Numbered from the stretch's first letter, positions 36,001-45,431 are shown. The stretch is DNA of 64,000 bases from Symplocastrum torsivum CPER-KK1 (GCA_019358875.1 JAHHIF010000002.1:210304-274303), one strand, 5' to 3'. A program made the numbers and translations. Notes: generated by a model not told the origin, from the sequence alone.

Positions 36001-36813
36001 ATGGCTCAGGTTATGATATCTTTCCTATCTCGTCCTAATGTAGGTCAATCAATCGGGCTATCCTTTATCGCCCTCTTATCTATTTTTGCACTTGGGGCGC
36101 TACAGATGCCTCAACTGGCTCAAATAAGAGGCGGAGCCAAAAACGCTTCACCAGAAGCTCTTCAAACGGAAGTCAAGGCAGAAAAAGTGCGCCTCAATCT
36201 GCTCCAGAAAGTTCCTGCCTTTGGTTTTGATAATTTGCTTGCAGATTGGGCATTTCTAAATTTCATACAGTATTTTGGTGATGATGAAGCTCGCGCAGCG
36301 ACTGGCTATCGGCTTGGTCCAGATTATTTTGATGTAATCATCGATCGCGACCCCAAATTCTTGCAGGCGTATTTTTTCCTTTCTGGGAGTGGTTCTTTAT
36401 ACGCAGGAATGCCAGAACGCTCTGTAGCGCTGATGGACAAAGGGCTAAAGTCGCTTGCTCCTCAATCACCACCTAAGTCCTACTATGTTTGGCGTTATAA
36501 AGCCACAGATGAGTTGTTGTTTTTAGGCGATGCTCAAGCAGCAAGACAATCCTATGAGAAGGCAGCCGAATGGGCAAGTACCTATTCTGATGAAGAAAGT
36601 AAGAATATAGTAGCAATTTCTCGCCGAAGCGCTGGGTCTCTTGCCCGTAATCCCCTGAGCAAATCAGCCCAAGTCAATGCTTGGTCAATGGTTTTAAGTA
36701 ATGCGCTAGACGATCGCACCCGTCAACTTGCGATCAGTCGCATTGAGGCACTCGGTGGCAAAGTCATTGTTACGCCACAGGGAGCGAGGATTCAATTGCC
36801 GAAAACCGATTGA
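36001..36813 (+). CDS. Membrane-anchored TPR-like protein
   Basis: 270 residues. A membrane segment at 18-35 (IGLSFIALLSIFALGALQM) is followed by a helical region, starting with a conserved-looking block (VPAFGFDNLLADWAFLNFIQ) and a TPR-like solenoid (QAYFFLSGSGSLYAGMPERS, DAQAARQSYEKAAEWA). I do not know its function. Similar proteins occur in cyanobacteria, and the location just after the pilin glycosylation-type genes suggests a role in the pilus or surface. It starts 12 bases after the methyltransferase stop. Confidence 0.75.
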   Translation: MAQVMISFLSRPNVGQSIGLSFIALLSIFALGALQMPQLAQIRGGAKNASPEALQTEVKAEKVRLNLLQKVPAFGFDNLLADWAFLNFIQYFGDDEARAATGYRLGPDYFDVIIDRDPKFLQAYFFLSGSGSLYAGMPERSVALMDKGLKSLAPQSPPKSYYVWRYKATDELLFLGDAQAARQSYEKAAEWASTYSDEESKNIVAISRRSAGSLARNPLSKSAQVNAWSMVLSNALDDRTRQLAISRIEALGGKVIVTPQGARIQLPKTD

Positions 36814-36877
36814 GTTCTAAGCTAAACACTTAAGGCTTCATCGCTTTAAGTCTTCCATACTTCTAGCGCCCGTCAGC

Positions 36878-37360
36878 TTAAATTAGCTGATGCATAATCA
36901 CCCCTAAACTAAAGCCACCCAAGGAAACGGCAGAGATAATCCCAAAGGCTTGCCATTCCCCGTAATCTGCTGTCTGAAGATCTAACCTGACCAAGGCACC
37001 AGCAGCAAGCAAAACCAATATGCGAACAACAACCTCAAGCCAGCTAAGGATGATTACCGCAAAAAAAGCTCCAAAAATCACTGAAAAAAACGCTCTAGTA
37101 TCCGATTGCAGCCAACCCGTGTAAAAGTTTCTAATTAACGTCAAAGGAGCCGCCAAAGCGAAAGCAATGAGAAAACTATAAATAGCTCCCATTAGCCAGA
37201 GCAACCAAGCAGTATTCCCCAACGTTAATGTTGTGCTAGTAAGTTTTCGAGCATCAACATTAGCGAGTCTTTCTGCGTCAGTAGATAGCAACCAGCCAAA
37301 GACACCGTAGGTAAAAAGAAGGAGCAAGAGTGAAACCCAAGGCAGTTTTTTCACAAACAC
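36878..37360 (-). CDS. Hypothetical membrane protein
   Basis: 160 residues from the ATG at 37360; the open frame to 37393 adds a Ser/Cys-rich start that is unlike a signal. Four hydrophobic segments are seen (WVSLLLLLFTYGVFGWLL, WLLWLMGAIYSFLIAFALA, FFSVIFGAFFAVIILSWLEV, FGIISAVSLGGFSLGVIM). No domain is recognised beyond a cyanobacteria-type conserved membrane protein. It is convergent with the TPR-like gene, with only 64 bases between stops. The upstream region holds a rightward terminator (see 37606). Confidence 0.7.
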   Translation of the reverse strand: MFVKKLPWVSLLLLLFTYGVFGWLLSTDAERLANVDARKLTSTTLTLGNTAWLLWLMGAIYSFLIAFALAAPLTLIRNFYTGWLQSDTRAFFSVIFGAFFAVIILSWLEVVVRILVLLAAGALVRLDLQTADYGEWQAFGIISAVSLGGFSLGVIMHQLI

Positions 37361-37605
37361 CATTGATCTAAGGGAACATGACGTGCTTAACACTTTTCAG
37401 AGCTAAAGCCAGTGATTTCTCCTTTCGCTAGCCATCTCACTTAGCGGAACTCAGAAGCAGAAGTAATGCTTTTGAGCGTTTTCTGAACAGTGATCAGATT
37501 CACAGCACTTAGCTGATCAAGATCGTCATCCTCAGGCTGCTAACTTTTGCATACTAAATCATGACTGAACTCTAGCCGAGTCATCAATAGGGAACACACA
37601 ACCAG

Positions 37606-37640
37606 CCGACAGGTTCTGAGTAGAGACTGTCGGTTTTTTA
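37606..37640 (+). terminator. Rightward intrinsic terminator with no gene upstream
   Basis: CCGACAG (37606-37612) and CTGTCGG (37627-37633) form a perfect stem followed by six T, reading rightward. The nearest rightward gene ends at 36813, beyond a leftward gene. The transcript it ends is therefore unknown: either read-through, or an RNA starting in 37400-37600. The 400-base gap 37394-37801 otherwise has no protein gene. Confidence 0.75.
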
Positions 37641-37745
37641 TTCGATTAAGAACGACCTCTCCCGATACTAAGCCGTTTACCCAGCTAGAATTAAATTTTA
37701 AGGACTTAATACCCCATTAAGAGCTACTTCAACTAGGAAAAAGTG

Positions 37746-37767
37746 CCTCCAGCACCTTTGCTGGAGG
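37746..37767 (-). terminator. Terminator of apcD
   Basis: CCTCCAGCA (37746-37754) pairs perfectly with TGCTGGAGG (37759-37767) across CCTT, and on the minus strand it is followed after three bases by five T. It lies 35 bases after the apcD stop. Confidence 0.88.
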
Positions 37768-37801
37768 TTATATTAGGCAAAAAATATACTTAGCCCAAAA
37801 A

Positions 37802-38287
37802 TCAAGACATAGCTTGAATGATGTAATCAAAGTAGGGAGCTGCTGCCGAGACATCCTCTTGGCTAAGCAATCCTAGAGAAGCATTTTTTAAGCAACGGAT
37901 TGATTCAGCCATCCCTGAAACTGGCACACCAAGAGAGTTGTACATTTCTCGCACCCCAATTAGACCGATTTTTTCAATGGGTTCCTTGTCACCGGACAGG
38001 ACTCCGTAGGTAATCAGTCGCAAGTACCAGCCGTAGTCGCGTAAGCATAGCGCCCGTTGACGCTCCCCGTAAGCATTGCCACCTGGAGCAATAAAGTCAG
38101 GACGTTTCTGCCAAAGCTGCTTGCTAGCTTCCTGAACAATCTTTTTTTCATTTTCAGCGAGAGTGGTAGCAATCCGCACCCGTTGTTCACCTGTTTTCAA
38201 AAACTCATTGATACTGTTGAGTTCTCCGGAGCTAGGATATCGGAGTTGGTCGTCTGCTTGGAGAATAACTTGGCTAACTACGCTCAT
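37802..38287 (-). CDS. apcD: Allophycocyanin alpha-B subunit
   Basis: 161 residues, the normal length. The sequence matches ApcD throughout: [40 protein letters not shown] and the phycocyanobilin-binding Cys in [20 protein letters not shown]. ApcD is a minor subunit of the phycobilisome core that acts as a terminal emitter and favours energy transfer to photosystem I. This identifies the organism as a phycobilisome-bearing cyanobacterium. The gene is single, as usual for apcD, divergent from rlmD and followed by a good terminator. Confidence 0.97.
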   Translation of the reverse strand: MSVVSQVILQADDQLRYPSSGELNSINEFLKTGEQRVRIATTLAENEKKIVQEASKQLWQKRPDFIAPGGNAYGERQRALCLRDYGWYLRLITYGVLSGDKEPIEKIGLIGVREMYNSLGVPVSGMAESIRCLKNASLGLLSQEDVSAAAPYFDYIIQAMS

Positions 38288-38360
38288 CTTATTGGTTTAA
38301 CTTAGGTAACATTTGTAGTTTAGCGACTCTAGGCTACACAAATAAAGAGAGGAAAATACT

Positions 38361-39776
38361 GTGTCTACGACTCAACTGCCTGGTAGTGCAGATAAAAAAA
38401 ACGATGATCCCCGCCTAGACCAATGGCAACAAGGTCAGTTGGTTGAGGTAAGGATTACAGATTTGAATGATACTGGCGAGGGTGTTGGACGTTTGGGCAG
38501 TCGAGTAATCTTTGTTCCAGATACGGTCACGGGCGATCGCATTCTAGTTCGGCTGGTACATGTCAAAGCCAACTATGCCAATGGCAAACTTCACCAAATC
38601 TTAGAACCATCTCCCCATCGCATTCGACCCAACTGCATCGTCGCAGACAAATGCGGTGGTTGCCAGTGGCAGCACATTGACTACGGGTATCAGCAATCAA
38701 CGAAACATAATCTAGTCGTTCAAGCCTTAGAACGCATTGGTGGCTTTACTCAACCTCCTGTCGCACCCATCTTGATCAGTGACTCATTCCTTGCCTACCG
38801 CAACAAAGTGACCTATCCCTTAAAACGATCCGCAACGGGTCAAGTTCAGGCAGGCTACTACCAAAAAGGAAGTCACCAGCTAATTAATCTAAATCAATGC
38901 CCTGTGCAAGATTCGCGCTTAAATCCGCTGTTAGCCGAAGTTAAGCAGGATATTGAGCGAATGGGGTGGTCAGTATATGACGAACGCCGTCATCAAGGAC
39001 GCATCCGTCACCTGTCGCTGCGGATTGGGCGCCGTACCGGAGAGATGCTGCTGACGTTGATCGCAACTGATTGGAAGCTAGGAGATCTTGATGTTCAAGC
39101 GGAAAAGTGGATGACTCGCTACCCCAAACTGGTGGGGGTTTCGGTGAATCGTAACCCAAACCGCACCAATGCGATTTTTGGTGATGAAACTCGCTGTATT
39201 ACGGGTCAGCCTTATTTGAAAGAAGAGTTTGCTGGTCTTGAGTTCCAACTATCGCCTGAAACCTTCTTCCAGGTCAATACAGAGGCAGCAGAGGCACTAT
39301 TAAATGCGATCGCACAACAACTAGCGCTTAAGGGGGATGAAGTACTAGTCGATGCTTACTGTGGCATTGGTACCTTTACTCTGCCCCTAGCGCAACGAGT
39401 GCAGCAGGCAATTGGTTTAGAAGTACAACCTGCCTCCGTAGAACAAGCCCAAAGCAATGCCCAGCTTAACGGGATCAGCAATGTAATCTTTAAAACTGGA
39501 ACGGTGGAAACCTTGCTGCCAAAACTGGGGATCACACCCGATATTGTTTTACTTGACCCACCTCGTAAGGGATGCGATCGCCAGGTCATCGAAACCCTTC
39601 TTCAAATCTTACCCAGGCGTATCGTTTACATTAGCTGTAAGCCAGCTACTCTGGCACGGGATCTCAAGCTCATCAGCCAGACTGGTAGCTATCAGTTAGA
39701 TCACATACAACCTGCTGATTTCTTTCCTCAAACACCCCACGTTGAATGTGCAGCCTTCCTAACACGACAAGGCTGA
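38361..39776 (+). CDS. rlmD: 23S rRNA (uracil-C5)-methyltransferase RlmD
   Basis: 471 residues starting at a GTG. An N-terminal TRAM domain (VEVRITDLNDTGEGVGRLGS) is followed by the four-Cys iron-sulphur segment (CIVADKCGGCQWQH and later NQCPV), a central RNA-binding domain and a C-terminal SAM domain: FFQVNTEAAEALL, LVDAYCGIGTFTLPLA, LDPPRKGC and YISCKPATLARDL with the nucleophile Cys. It methylates U1939 in E. coli 23S rRNA; cyanobacterial members could also act on U747. It is divergent from apcD with 73 bases between them. Confidence 0.94.
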   Translation: MSTTQLPGSADKKNDDPRLDQWQQGQLVEVRITDLNDTGEGVGRLGSRVIFVPDTVTGDRILVRLVHVKANYANGKLHQILEPSPHRIRPNCIVADKCGGCQWQHIDYGYQQSTKHNLVVQALERIGGFTQPPVAPILISDSFLAYRNKVTYPLKRSATGQVQAGYYQKGSHQLINLNQCPVQDSRLNPLLAEVKQDIERMGWSVYDERRHQGRIRHLSLRIGRRTGEMLLTLIATDWKLGDLDVQAEKWMTRYPKLVGVSVNRNPNRTNAIFGDETRCITGQPYLKEEFAGLEFQLSPETFFQVNTEAAEALLNAIAQQLALKGDEVLVDAYCGIGTFTLPLAQRVQQAIGLEVQPASVEQAQSNAQLNGISNVIFKTGTVETLLPKLGITPDIVLLDPPRKGCDRQVIETLLQILPRRIVYISCKPATLARDLKLISQTGSYQLDHIQPADFFPQTPHVECAAFLTRQG

Positions 39777-40297
39777 AGCAAGGCAAGGGAAATGTCTATG
39801 AGTACATCTCTTAGAGGCTGAAACCGTACTGACATTTCTCTACTTTATCCAGATAAAAAAGTAAGAGTAGAACATCCTTTAAAAACAGAGGAATCCAGAT
39901 GGGGCGGTTATTTGAAGCCACGATCTGGTGTTTAAGAGAGTGTTTCGTTACAATGGTATGTAAAGGTTCCTCTCTAAACCGATGAGAGAAAACCGATCCT
40001 CTCTAGAGGCAAGAAGTTAGCGCACTTCACCCCGATCCGTTGGTAAGCGAGCAATAGCTCCAAGCAATTCAACGGAAAAGGTCAAAGACCAAACTCTAAA
40101 CTGAGTGTTAAAGTTTCGCGCTAGCCTTGCGGAACTCAACCCCTGTAGAGTCAGCGTCGAAAGCCTGGACACTTACTAAGATTCATATAAACAGCCTGAG
40201 CCAGGGAGATCTGGTTTTAGGAAAGATGAGAGAAGAAACATGGCAGCTAGCTGTGTAACGTATCAAGTCCACCACATGAAAGCTAGAGGTTTTTTGA
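39777..40297. other. Long non-coding region before the RsbW-type gene
   Basis: About 520 bases without a plausible protein gene. GAAATGTC (39790-39797) and GACATTTC (39830-39837) can pair over a 32-base loop and may be part of the rlmD terminator. The remaining stretch has several purine-rich blocks and repeated CTCTCT elements (39970-40020) that could form a structured leader or a small RNA, but I recognise no Rfam-type family such as rnpB, 6S RNA or tmRNA. The promoter of the next gene must lie here. Confidence 0.4.
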
Positions 40298-40744
40298 GTG
40301 ATTGCTATATCTTTGCGTCCGGTTGGACGCGACTGGGGAACGATTAGCTTCGCTTCTACCCTCTATCTTTGCCCCATCCTCGATTTGCTTCTTGAACAGA
40401 TTCCCCGTAGATGGCAACCGGAACTTCGGCTGGGGTTGCAAGAAGCATTGGTAAATGCGGCAAAGCATGGTAACAATTTAGACCCAAGTAAGACGGTAGT
40501 GGTTCACTTTTCAGTCATAAATGACGAATACTGGTGGATAATCTCGGACGAAGGTTCCGGCTTTTCTCCTCCTTGTAGTCATCAGATCGATGATTGTAGT
40601 TTGCCGAGTGATGAATCAGAAAATGGCAGAGGCTTATGTCTCCTCCACCAGATTTTTGATCAGGTTCAGTGGAATCGCCAGGGAACAGAACTGAGACTTT
40701 GTAAGCAGGTCAACAGTCGTTCCCGTCTACCCTTGGTTCCTTGA
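40298..40744 (+). CDS. Anti-sigma regulatory factor, RsbW-like serine kinase
   Basis: 148 residues from a GTG at 40298. This is a GHKL ATPase: LRLGLQEALVNAAKHGN has the N-box Asn and magnesium Glu, ISDEGSGFSPP the G1 box, and NGRGLCLLHQIFDQV the G2 region. Proteins of this type phosphorylate STAS antagonists and bind sigma factors in partner-switching systems. The STAS protein at 6.2 kb could be a partner, but they are 34 kb apart and many copies exist in such genomes. The gene overlaps the next gene's 3' end by 18 bases (convergent). Confidence 0.88.
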   Translation: MIAISLRPVGRDWGTISFASTLYLCPILDLLLEQIPRRWQPELRLGLQEALVNAAKHGNNLDPSKTVVVHFSVINDEYWWIISDEGSGFSPPCSHQIDDCSLPSDESENGRGLCLLHQIFDQVQWNRQGTELRLCKQVNSRSRLPLVP

Positions 40745-41038
40745 GGGGCGCTGATCCCCGTGAGTTGGACAAGGAGGGGCGGAAATTGATCGGTCTAACC
40801 ATCCTGAGGCTTGGCGAAATCTCGCAAGTGCTTCTTCTGGCTGTTCCTTCAGGAGAAATACTAGGGCAGCGGCAGCTTGTTCGCTAGCGCGTGCTTTTCG
40901 ATTAGACTTTAATCGGTGCCACTCAGTCGGTGTGATGGCTAGACGCTCCGCCAGCGCTTGAGCTAGCTCAAGGGTACTAAATTCAGTTAGGGGATTAGTC
41001 TTAGTGGATTGGGTTGGTTCAGGCATGATGGCAAGCAC
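40727..41038 (-). CDS. Conserved cyanobacterial protein (DUF6439-like)
   Basis: 103 residues, or 99 from the second Met at 41026. Composition is helical and Ala-rich: FSTLELAQALAERLAITPTE, EQAAAALVFLLKEQPEEALA, with W in RFRQASGWLDRSI. I believe it belongs to the small cyanobacterial family DUF6439, which has no known function; that name is from memory of the pattern. It is convergent with the RsbW-like gene and divergent from the next one. Confidence 0.7.
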   Translation of the reverse strand: MLAIMPEPTQSTKTNPLTEFSTLELAQALAERLAITPTEWHRLKSNRKARASEQAAAALVFLLKEQPEEALARFRQASGWLDRSISAPPCPTHGDQRPSRNQG

Positions 41039-41072
41039 ACTCGCATTTACTCTTACTCTAAGGCATTAGAAG

Positions 41073-41465
41073 ATGCCGCAAAAACCGTCATCCTCATCGT
41101 CCCCTGGTTCAGAACCCAACCAGCCGGATACGGGTGCAGACGAGTTTCAGGAAGCTTTGTCAGAGGTAGAGCGCTCTCTTCAAGCACTCAAAGAGCGTTA
41201 TGCTCAGGTGCAGCGCGATCGCCAACGGCAAGCTGAACTTCAGCAACGTCGAGAGCAAGTCAGGAGAGAATTGCGTCAGTCTAGCAATCGACAAGCGCTG
41301 CAAGCTGAATTAAAGCAAATAAAAGAACAACTGGAAACAATAGAACTAAACTTAGAAAGCCAATTATTTTCCTGGGGTAGTCTCAAAGAACCTTTTTGGC
41401 AAGCCGTCCGTTTTGGGGGACTGGGTATTGTTATTGGCTGGATACTGAAATCCTGTGCTAGCTAA
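41073..41465 (+). CDS. Coiled-coil protein with C-terminal membrane segment
   Basis: 130 residues. A Ser/Pro-rich start is followed by a long coiled coil rich in Gln, Arg and Glu (about residues 25-95: VERSLQALKERYAQVQRDRQ and on) and a C-terminal hydrophobic segment (AVRFGGLGIVIGWILKSCA). The tail-anchored layout suggests a membrane-tethered coiled coil. The family is not recognised by name, but small cyanobacterial proteins of this kind are common. It shares an intergenic promoter region of 34 bases with the divergent DUF6439-like gene. Confidence 0.75.
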   Translation: MPQKPSSSSSPGSEPNQPDTGADEFQEALSEVERSLQALKERYAQVQRDRQRQAELQQRREQVRRELRQSSNRQALQAELKQIKEQLETIELNLESQLFSWGSLKEPFWQAVRFGGLGIVIGWILKSCAS

Positions 41466-41493
41466 CCTTTCAGAACAGAGGTTAGGAGTTTAG

Positions 41494-42039
41494 TTGTTGC
41501 CTAGCAGAGGTGGACTGAGGGACGAAGTAGAAATTGTTGAATCCGACCCATACTGGTCAATTCTATTTGAACAGGAGTCTACACGAATTCTTAATGCATT
41601 AGGTAGTGACAAGGTTATTGCCATCGAACACTTTGGTAGCACAGCGGTTCCAGGTCTGGCAGCAAAGCCTATTATTGATTTGATGGTCGGGGTACATTCC
41701 CTAGAAGCCGCACAATCACTTATCCCGTTATTAAAAGCTCTTGAATATGTTTACTGGCGAGATGATCCCCGACCAGGGCGGATGTTTTTCGTTAAAGGAA
41801 TGCCTCCCTATGGTTTGCGAAGAACGCATCACGTTCACGTCGTTGAGGCATATGGTGAGTTTTGGGAGCGTCTGTTGTTTCATGACTACCTGCGATCACA
41901 TCCAGAAGAGGCAAAACGCTACGAGGTGCTAAAACGTGATTTGGCAGTGCGTTTTCGTACAGACCGTGAGGGATATACGAAAGGAAAGAGCGCTTACATT
42001 CAAATAGTTATGGAGAAAGCACGTCGCAGCCAAAGGTAG
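41494..42039 (+). CDS. GrpB family nucleotidyltransferase-like protein
   Basis: 181 residues from a TTG at 41494. The GrpB/UPF0157 core is visible: VEIVESDPYWSILFEQES, AIEHFGSTAVPGLAAKPIID with the nucleotidyltransferase-type GS and D-x-x motifs, and MPPYGLRRTHHVHVVEAYGE, followed by LLFHDYLRSHPEEAKRYEVL and YTKGKSAYIQIVMEKA. The family resembles minimal nucleotidyltransferases and is found in many bacteria; its substrate is not firmly known. It lies 28 bases after the coiled-coil gene and may be co-transcribed. Confidence 0.9.
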   Translation: MLPSRGGLRDEVEIVESDPYWSILFEQESTRILNALGSDKVIAIEHFGSTAVPGLAAKPIIDLMVGVHSLEAAQSLIPLLKALEYVYWRDDPRPGRMFFVKGMPPYGLRRTHHVHVVEAYGEFWERLLFHDYLRSHPEEAKRYEVLKRDLAVRFRTDREGYTKGKSAYIQIVMEKARRSQR

Positions 42040-42192
42040 TAAATTGGGAGCGGCAAAGCTAAAGGAAGAATGAAGGATGCCATACAGTTCCAGCCCGAAC
42101 CCAGTGGCATAACCATTAAACTGAAGTTAATATCTATTAGTTCTCCTGGTCTTTGTATTGTAAGCGTGACTGAAAGCGTGGCTATTTGAAAC

Positions 42193-43584
42193 ATGATGAC
42201 TCAACGGATTGCGGAAATATTACGAAATGGTCAGCCTGATGAGTCGGTGACAATCAAAGGCTGGGTACGCACGAAGCGGGAATTGAAGGGATTTGCCTTT
42301 ATAGAAGTTAACGATGGCTCATTTCTCGCTAATCTACAAGCCGTATTGAATGCTGACTTGCCAGACTATGAAGAGGTTCTCAAGCGACTGAATACGGGTG
42401 CTTCTGTTGAAGTGACGGGTGTGCTGGTGCCATCTCAGGGGAAAGGACAGCGAATTGAACTGAAGGTATCCTCGATAAAGGTATACGGGGAAGCTGATCC
42501 TGAAACCTACCCATTGCAGAAGAAACGCCATTCCTTTGAATTTTTGCGGGAGATTGGGCATTTGCGATCGCGTACCAATACTCTTGGTGCTGTCTTCCGA
42601 GTCCGCAATGCTTGTGCAAACGCCATCCATCAATTTTTTCAGGAACGAGATTTTTTGTGGGTTCATACCCCGATGATCACGGCGAATGACTGTGAAGGCG
42701 CAGGTGAGTTGTTCACCGTCACCAACCTAGACTTGAAGGATATTCCTAAGACAGACTCCCAAGACGTTGATTTTAGCCAAGACTTTTTTGGACGCCGTGC
42801 TTACCTTACCGTTAGTGGTCAACTGCAAGCTGAGGTGATGGCACTAGCGTTTCGGGATGTCTATACTTTTGGCCCCACGTTCCGCGCCGAAAATTCCAAT
42901 ACCTCGCGACATTTGGCAGAGTTCTGGATGGTGGAACCAGAGATAGCATTCTGCGATTTGAAAGGGAACATGGACTTGGCAGAAGCGTTTCTCAAGTACA
43001 TCTTCAAGTCAGTGTTGGAGAAGTGTCCAGAGGACATGGAGTTCTTCAACCAGCGGATTGACAATTCGGTTCTCGCCACGGCTGACAATATTATCAACAA
43101 CGAGTTTGAGCGGATTACCTACACAGATGCGATCGCCCTTTTGGAAAAAAGCGATCGCAAGTTTGAGTACCCCGTTAACTGGGGCTTAGATTTGCAGTCA
43201 GAACATGAGCGGTATCTCGCTGAAGAACTATTCAAAAAACCCGTTATCGTTAGCGATTACCCAGTAGGGATCAAAGCATTCTATATGCGTTTGAACGATG
43301 ATGAGAAAACCGTAGCCGCAATGGACGTTCTCGCTCCCAAGATTGGTGAAATTATCGGCGGTTCCCAACGGGAAGAGCGACTTGATGTTCTGGAGCAGCG
43401 AATTAAAAACCAGGGAATGAATCCAGACGATTTATGGTGGTACCTAGATTTGCGCCGCTATGGTACTGTTCCTCATGCAGGGTTTGGCTTGGGATTTGAG
43501 CGTGTGGTGCAGTTTATGACAGGTATGGGAAATATCCGTGATGTGATCCCATTCCCTCGGACACCGTTGAATGCAGAATTTTAA
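42193..43584 (+). CDS. asnS: Asparaginyl-tRNA synthetase
   Basis: 463 residues, full length. An N-terminal OB-fold anticodon-binding domain ([20 protein letters not shown]) is followed by the class IIb catalytic core: motif 2 [21 protein letters not shown], given here as the start of a longer block, and motif 3 [20 protein letters not shown]. The presence of AsnRS shows that Asn-tRNA is charged directly. The typical N-terminal OB-fold and the [20 protein letters not shown] insertion are intact. It is preceded by a 150-base gap and followed by a convergent gene. Confidence 0.97.
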   Translation: MMTQRIAEILRNGQPDESVTIKGWVRTKRELKGFAFIEVNDGSFLANLQAVLNADLPDYEEVLKRLNTGASVEVTGVLVPSQGKGQRIELKVSSIKVYGEADPETYPLQKKRHSFEFLREIGHLRSRTNTLGAVFRVRNACANAIHQFFQERDFLWVHTPMITANDCEGAGELFTVTNLDLKDIPKTDSQDVDFSQDFFGRRAYLTVSGQLQAEVMALAFRDVYTFGPTFRAENSNTSRHLAEFWMVEPEIAFCDLKGNMDLAEAFLKYIFKSVLEKCPEDMEFFNQRIDNSVLATADNIINNEFERITYTDAIALLEKSDRKFEYPVNWGLDLQSEHERYLAEELFKKPVIVSDYPVGIKAFYMRLNDDEKTVAAMDVLAPKIGEIIGGSQREERLDVLEQRIKNQGMNPDDLWWYLDLRRYGTVPHAGFGLGFERVVQFMTGMGNIRDVIPFPRTPLNAEF

Positions 43585-43634
43585 AGACAACACAACTTGC
43601 CTGGAACGATACTAGGCTGATGTGCCTTTAAATT

Positions 43635-45431
43635 TCATTGTTCAGATTCGGGAGATGGACTTGGTTCAGGAGGCTCAATATCAGGCACAAGCTTAATAGT
43701 TTCTCCATTTCCAAATAGGCAAGAGTCTATCTCTTCCTCGTCTAATACAACCTCCCGGTGTACCCAAGCTAAGGTATTGTTAGGGAGTTTAACCTCCATC
43801 CAGCCTCCTTTTGTCTGCTTTCCAGTAACAGGTAGCTGTTCCCTAAAAACAGACTTGACAATGTTATCCCGAAAAGGAGCAGGCTCAGAGCGTAAGTTTC
43901 CACTAACAACAGCCGAGCAACCTTCACGCTTGGGTGAAGCGGTAGGGTTAGGAGATGGAGCAGTGGTAGAACTAGAGTTTTTGTTAGAATTTGTCGCCGT
44001 GGGAGATTGCGTTGGTGAAGGATTCAGTGACGACAATTCGGTATTTTCTGACTTGGATAGAGGCGAGTTTGGTGAGCGAGTAAAGATGCTAATCGTTAGT
44101 GCTAAAGCTGCTAAGCCTCCTCCAATTCCCAGCAAGAGAAGAAACTTGTTAGGAAACCTAGAAACAGAAGCGGGACTGGTTTGTGATTCGGCTAACCCTG
44201 ATGATGAATTTATGGGAAGAGGGGGGTTTGTTAGTTGTATAGATTGGTTTGGTATGTACCCCGGCGAAATTGCACTAGGCGTTGAAGGCAACCAGTTTGC
44301 TTGGCTCCCAAGTCTTAATTGCGTTAGCTCATTCGCCTTATTGTCAGATTGAGAGTTATTCGCTAACTTTGGAGCACTTTCTTCTTCGATTGGGATGACA
44401 TCTTCATCTCTGAGTCCCAGAAACTGTTGAAGACAGGTTAACTCCTCACGAGCTTGAGCGTTGAGAGGGTAGCATCTTTGGAGGGATTGCATATACACCC
44501 GCCGATATCGCTGTAATTTTTCTTGGTACTCTTGATAAGGTTTTAGGACTTCAGCTTCAATATTTGCACGCTCTTCAGAGGTTAGCCCCAAGCCCCACGC
44601 CAATGAGTTCAAAATATAACGTCCTGATGGCGAAATCTCGCCGCGACTTACCCGCCGTTCAGCTTCTTTGCGATATTTCAGTTTTGGGTCATTAGTTTGT
44701 GCTTTAGCTAAGAGAATTTTATTTTCTTCCTTCAGGAAATAAAATTCTGGCTTCATCGCTGGAGCCGCTTCTTGAACCTTGCGGCTGGCATATTCATGTA
44801 ACTCATTCACCGCAATCCAGCTATCACCATCTAAATCGGCGGCTCCCGTTTCAATTCCTTCAACCAAGTAACGGGTGTAAACCGAAAGCTCAGAACCTCT
44901 CTGGCTAGAGGAATATTGCGTGGAAGTAAAGGATGTGAGGAGTGCTCGTCCTTGGCGACTCAGTTGAGCTTTAATATCTACACTAGTATCACCTGTTGTT
45001 GTGATTTCTGGAGGAGAGGTGTTACTGAAGCAACAGTCAAGGATTATGACTTGATGCTTACAGCTACTGTTACTCATAAGGTCATGAATAAAACTAGCAG
45101 ACACAGTGCTTGACTTGACCAGTTCTCCTGTGGAGGTTCTGCCAGTATCGCGAGTGGCAAAATGGAGTGTACCACTATCATCCTTGACACTATGACCGGA
45201 GAAAAACAGTAGGATTAAATCATTTTCAGTAAGGCTTGCAAGCAAAACTTCAAGGGTTTCCTGCATCAACAACGAGTTAGGATTTGTCAGAGTTTTTACC
45301 TCATCAAAACCACCCATCTCTATATGCTGCAAAACTTGTTGCATTGCCTTAATATCTCTGATAGCGCCAGGGAGTGGATCTAAACCAGGCTCGTACTCAC
45401 TGACCCCAATCAGCAGTGCTACCTTCGCCAT
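43635..45431 (-). CDS. Orthocaspase (caspase-like peptidase) with SH3-like C-terminal domain
   Basis: 598 residues. The N-terminal caspase fold has catalytic His80 in LLFFSGHSVKDD and Cys134 in VIILDCCFSN, so the enzyme is likely active. A charged linker region (about residues 230-350) contains a Tyr-rich block (EVLKPYQEYQEKLQRYRRV); a single membrane segment near 430-450 (KFLLLLGIGGGLAALALTIS) separates the cytoplasmic peptidase from a Ser/Pro/Asn-rich stretch and an SH3-like domain (GCSAVVSGNLRSEPA, GGWMEVKLPN) at the C-terminus, probably periplasmic. Orthocaspases cut after Arg or Lys and are linked to stress and cell death in cyanobacteria. Confidence 0.92.
   Translation of the reverse strand: MAKVALLIGVSEYEPGLDPLPGAIRDIKAMQQVLQHIEMGGFDEVKTLTNPNSLLMQETLEVLLASLTENDLILLFFSGHSVKDDSGTLHFATRDTGRTSTGELVKSSTVSASFIHDLMSNSSCKHQVIILDCCFSNTSPPEITTTGDTSVDIKAQLSRQGRALLTSFTSTQYSSSQRGSELSVYTRYLVEGIETGAADLDGDSWIAVNELHEYASRKVQEAAPAMKPEFYFLKEENKILLAKAQTNDPKLKYRKEAERRVSRGEISPSGRYILNSLAWGLGLTSEERANIEAEVLKPYQEYQEKLQRYRRVYMQSLQRCYPLNAQAREELTCLQQFLGLRDEDVIPIEEESAPKLANNSQSDNKANELTQLRLGSQANWLPSTPSAISPGYIPNQSIQLTNPPLPINSSSGLAESQTSPASVSRFPNKFLLLLGIGGGLAALALTISIFTRSPNSPLSKSENTELSSLNPSPTQSPTATNSNKNSSSTTAPSPNPTASPKREGCSAVVSGNLRSEPAPFRDNIVKSVFREQLPVTGKQTKGGWMEVKLPNNTLAWVHREVVLDEEEIDSCLFGNGETIKLVPDIEPPEPSPSPESEQ

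Noticed and set aside
39777..40297. Search for tRNA, 6S RNA, tmRNA or RNase P RNA in the long gap
   Set aside because: No cloverleaf, no conserved rnpB or 6S hallmark and no tmRNA-like tag frame was found.
44900..45120. Short plus-strand frame inside the caspase gene
   Set aside because: It is antisense to the conserved catalytic Cys region, whose codon pattern explains it.
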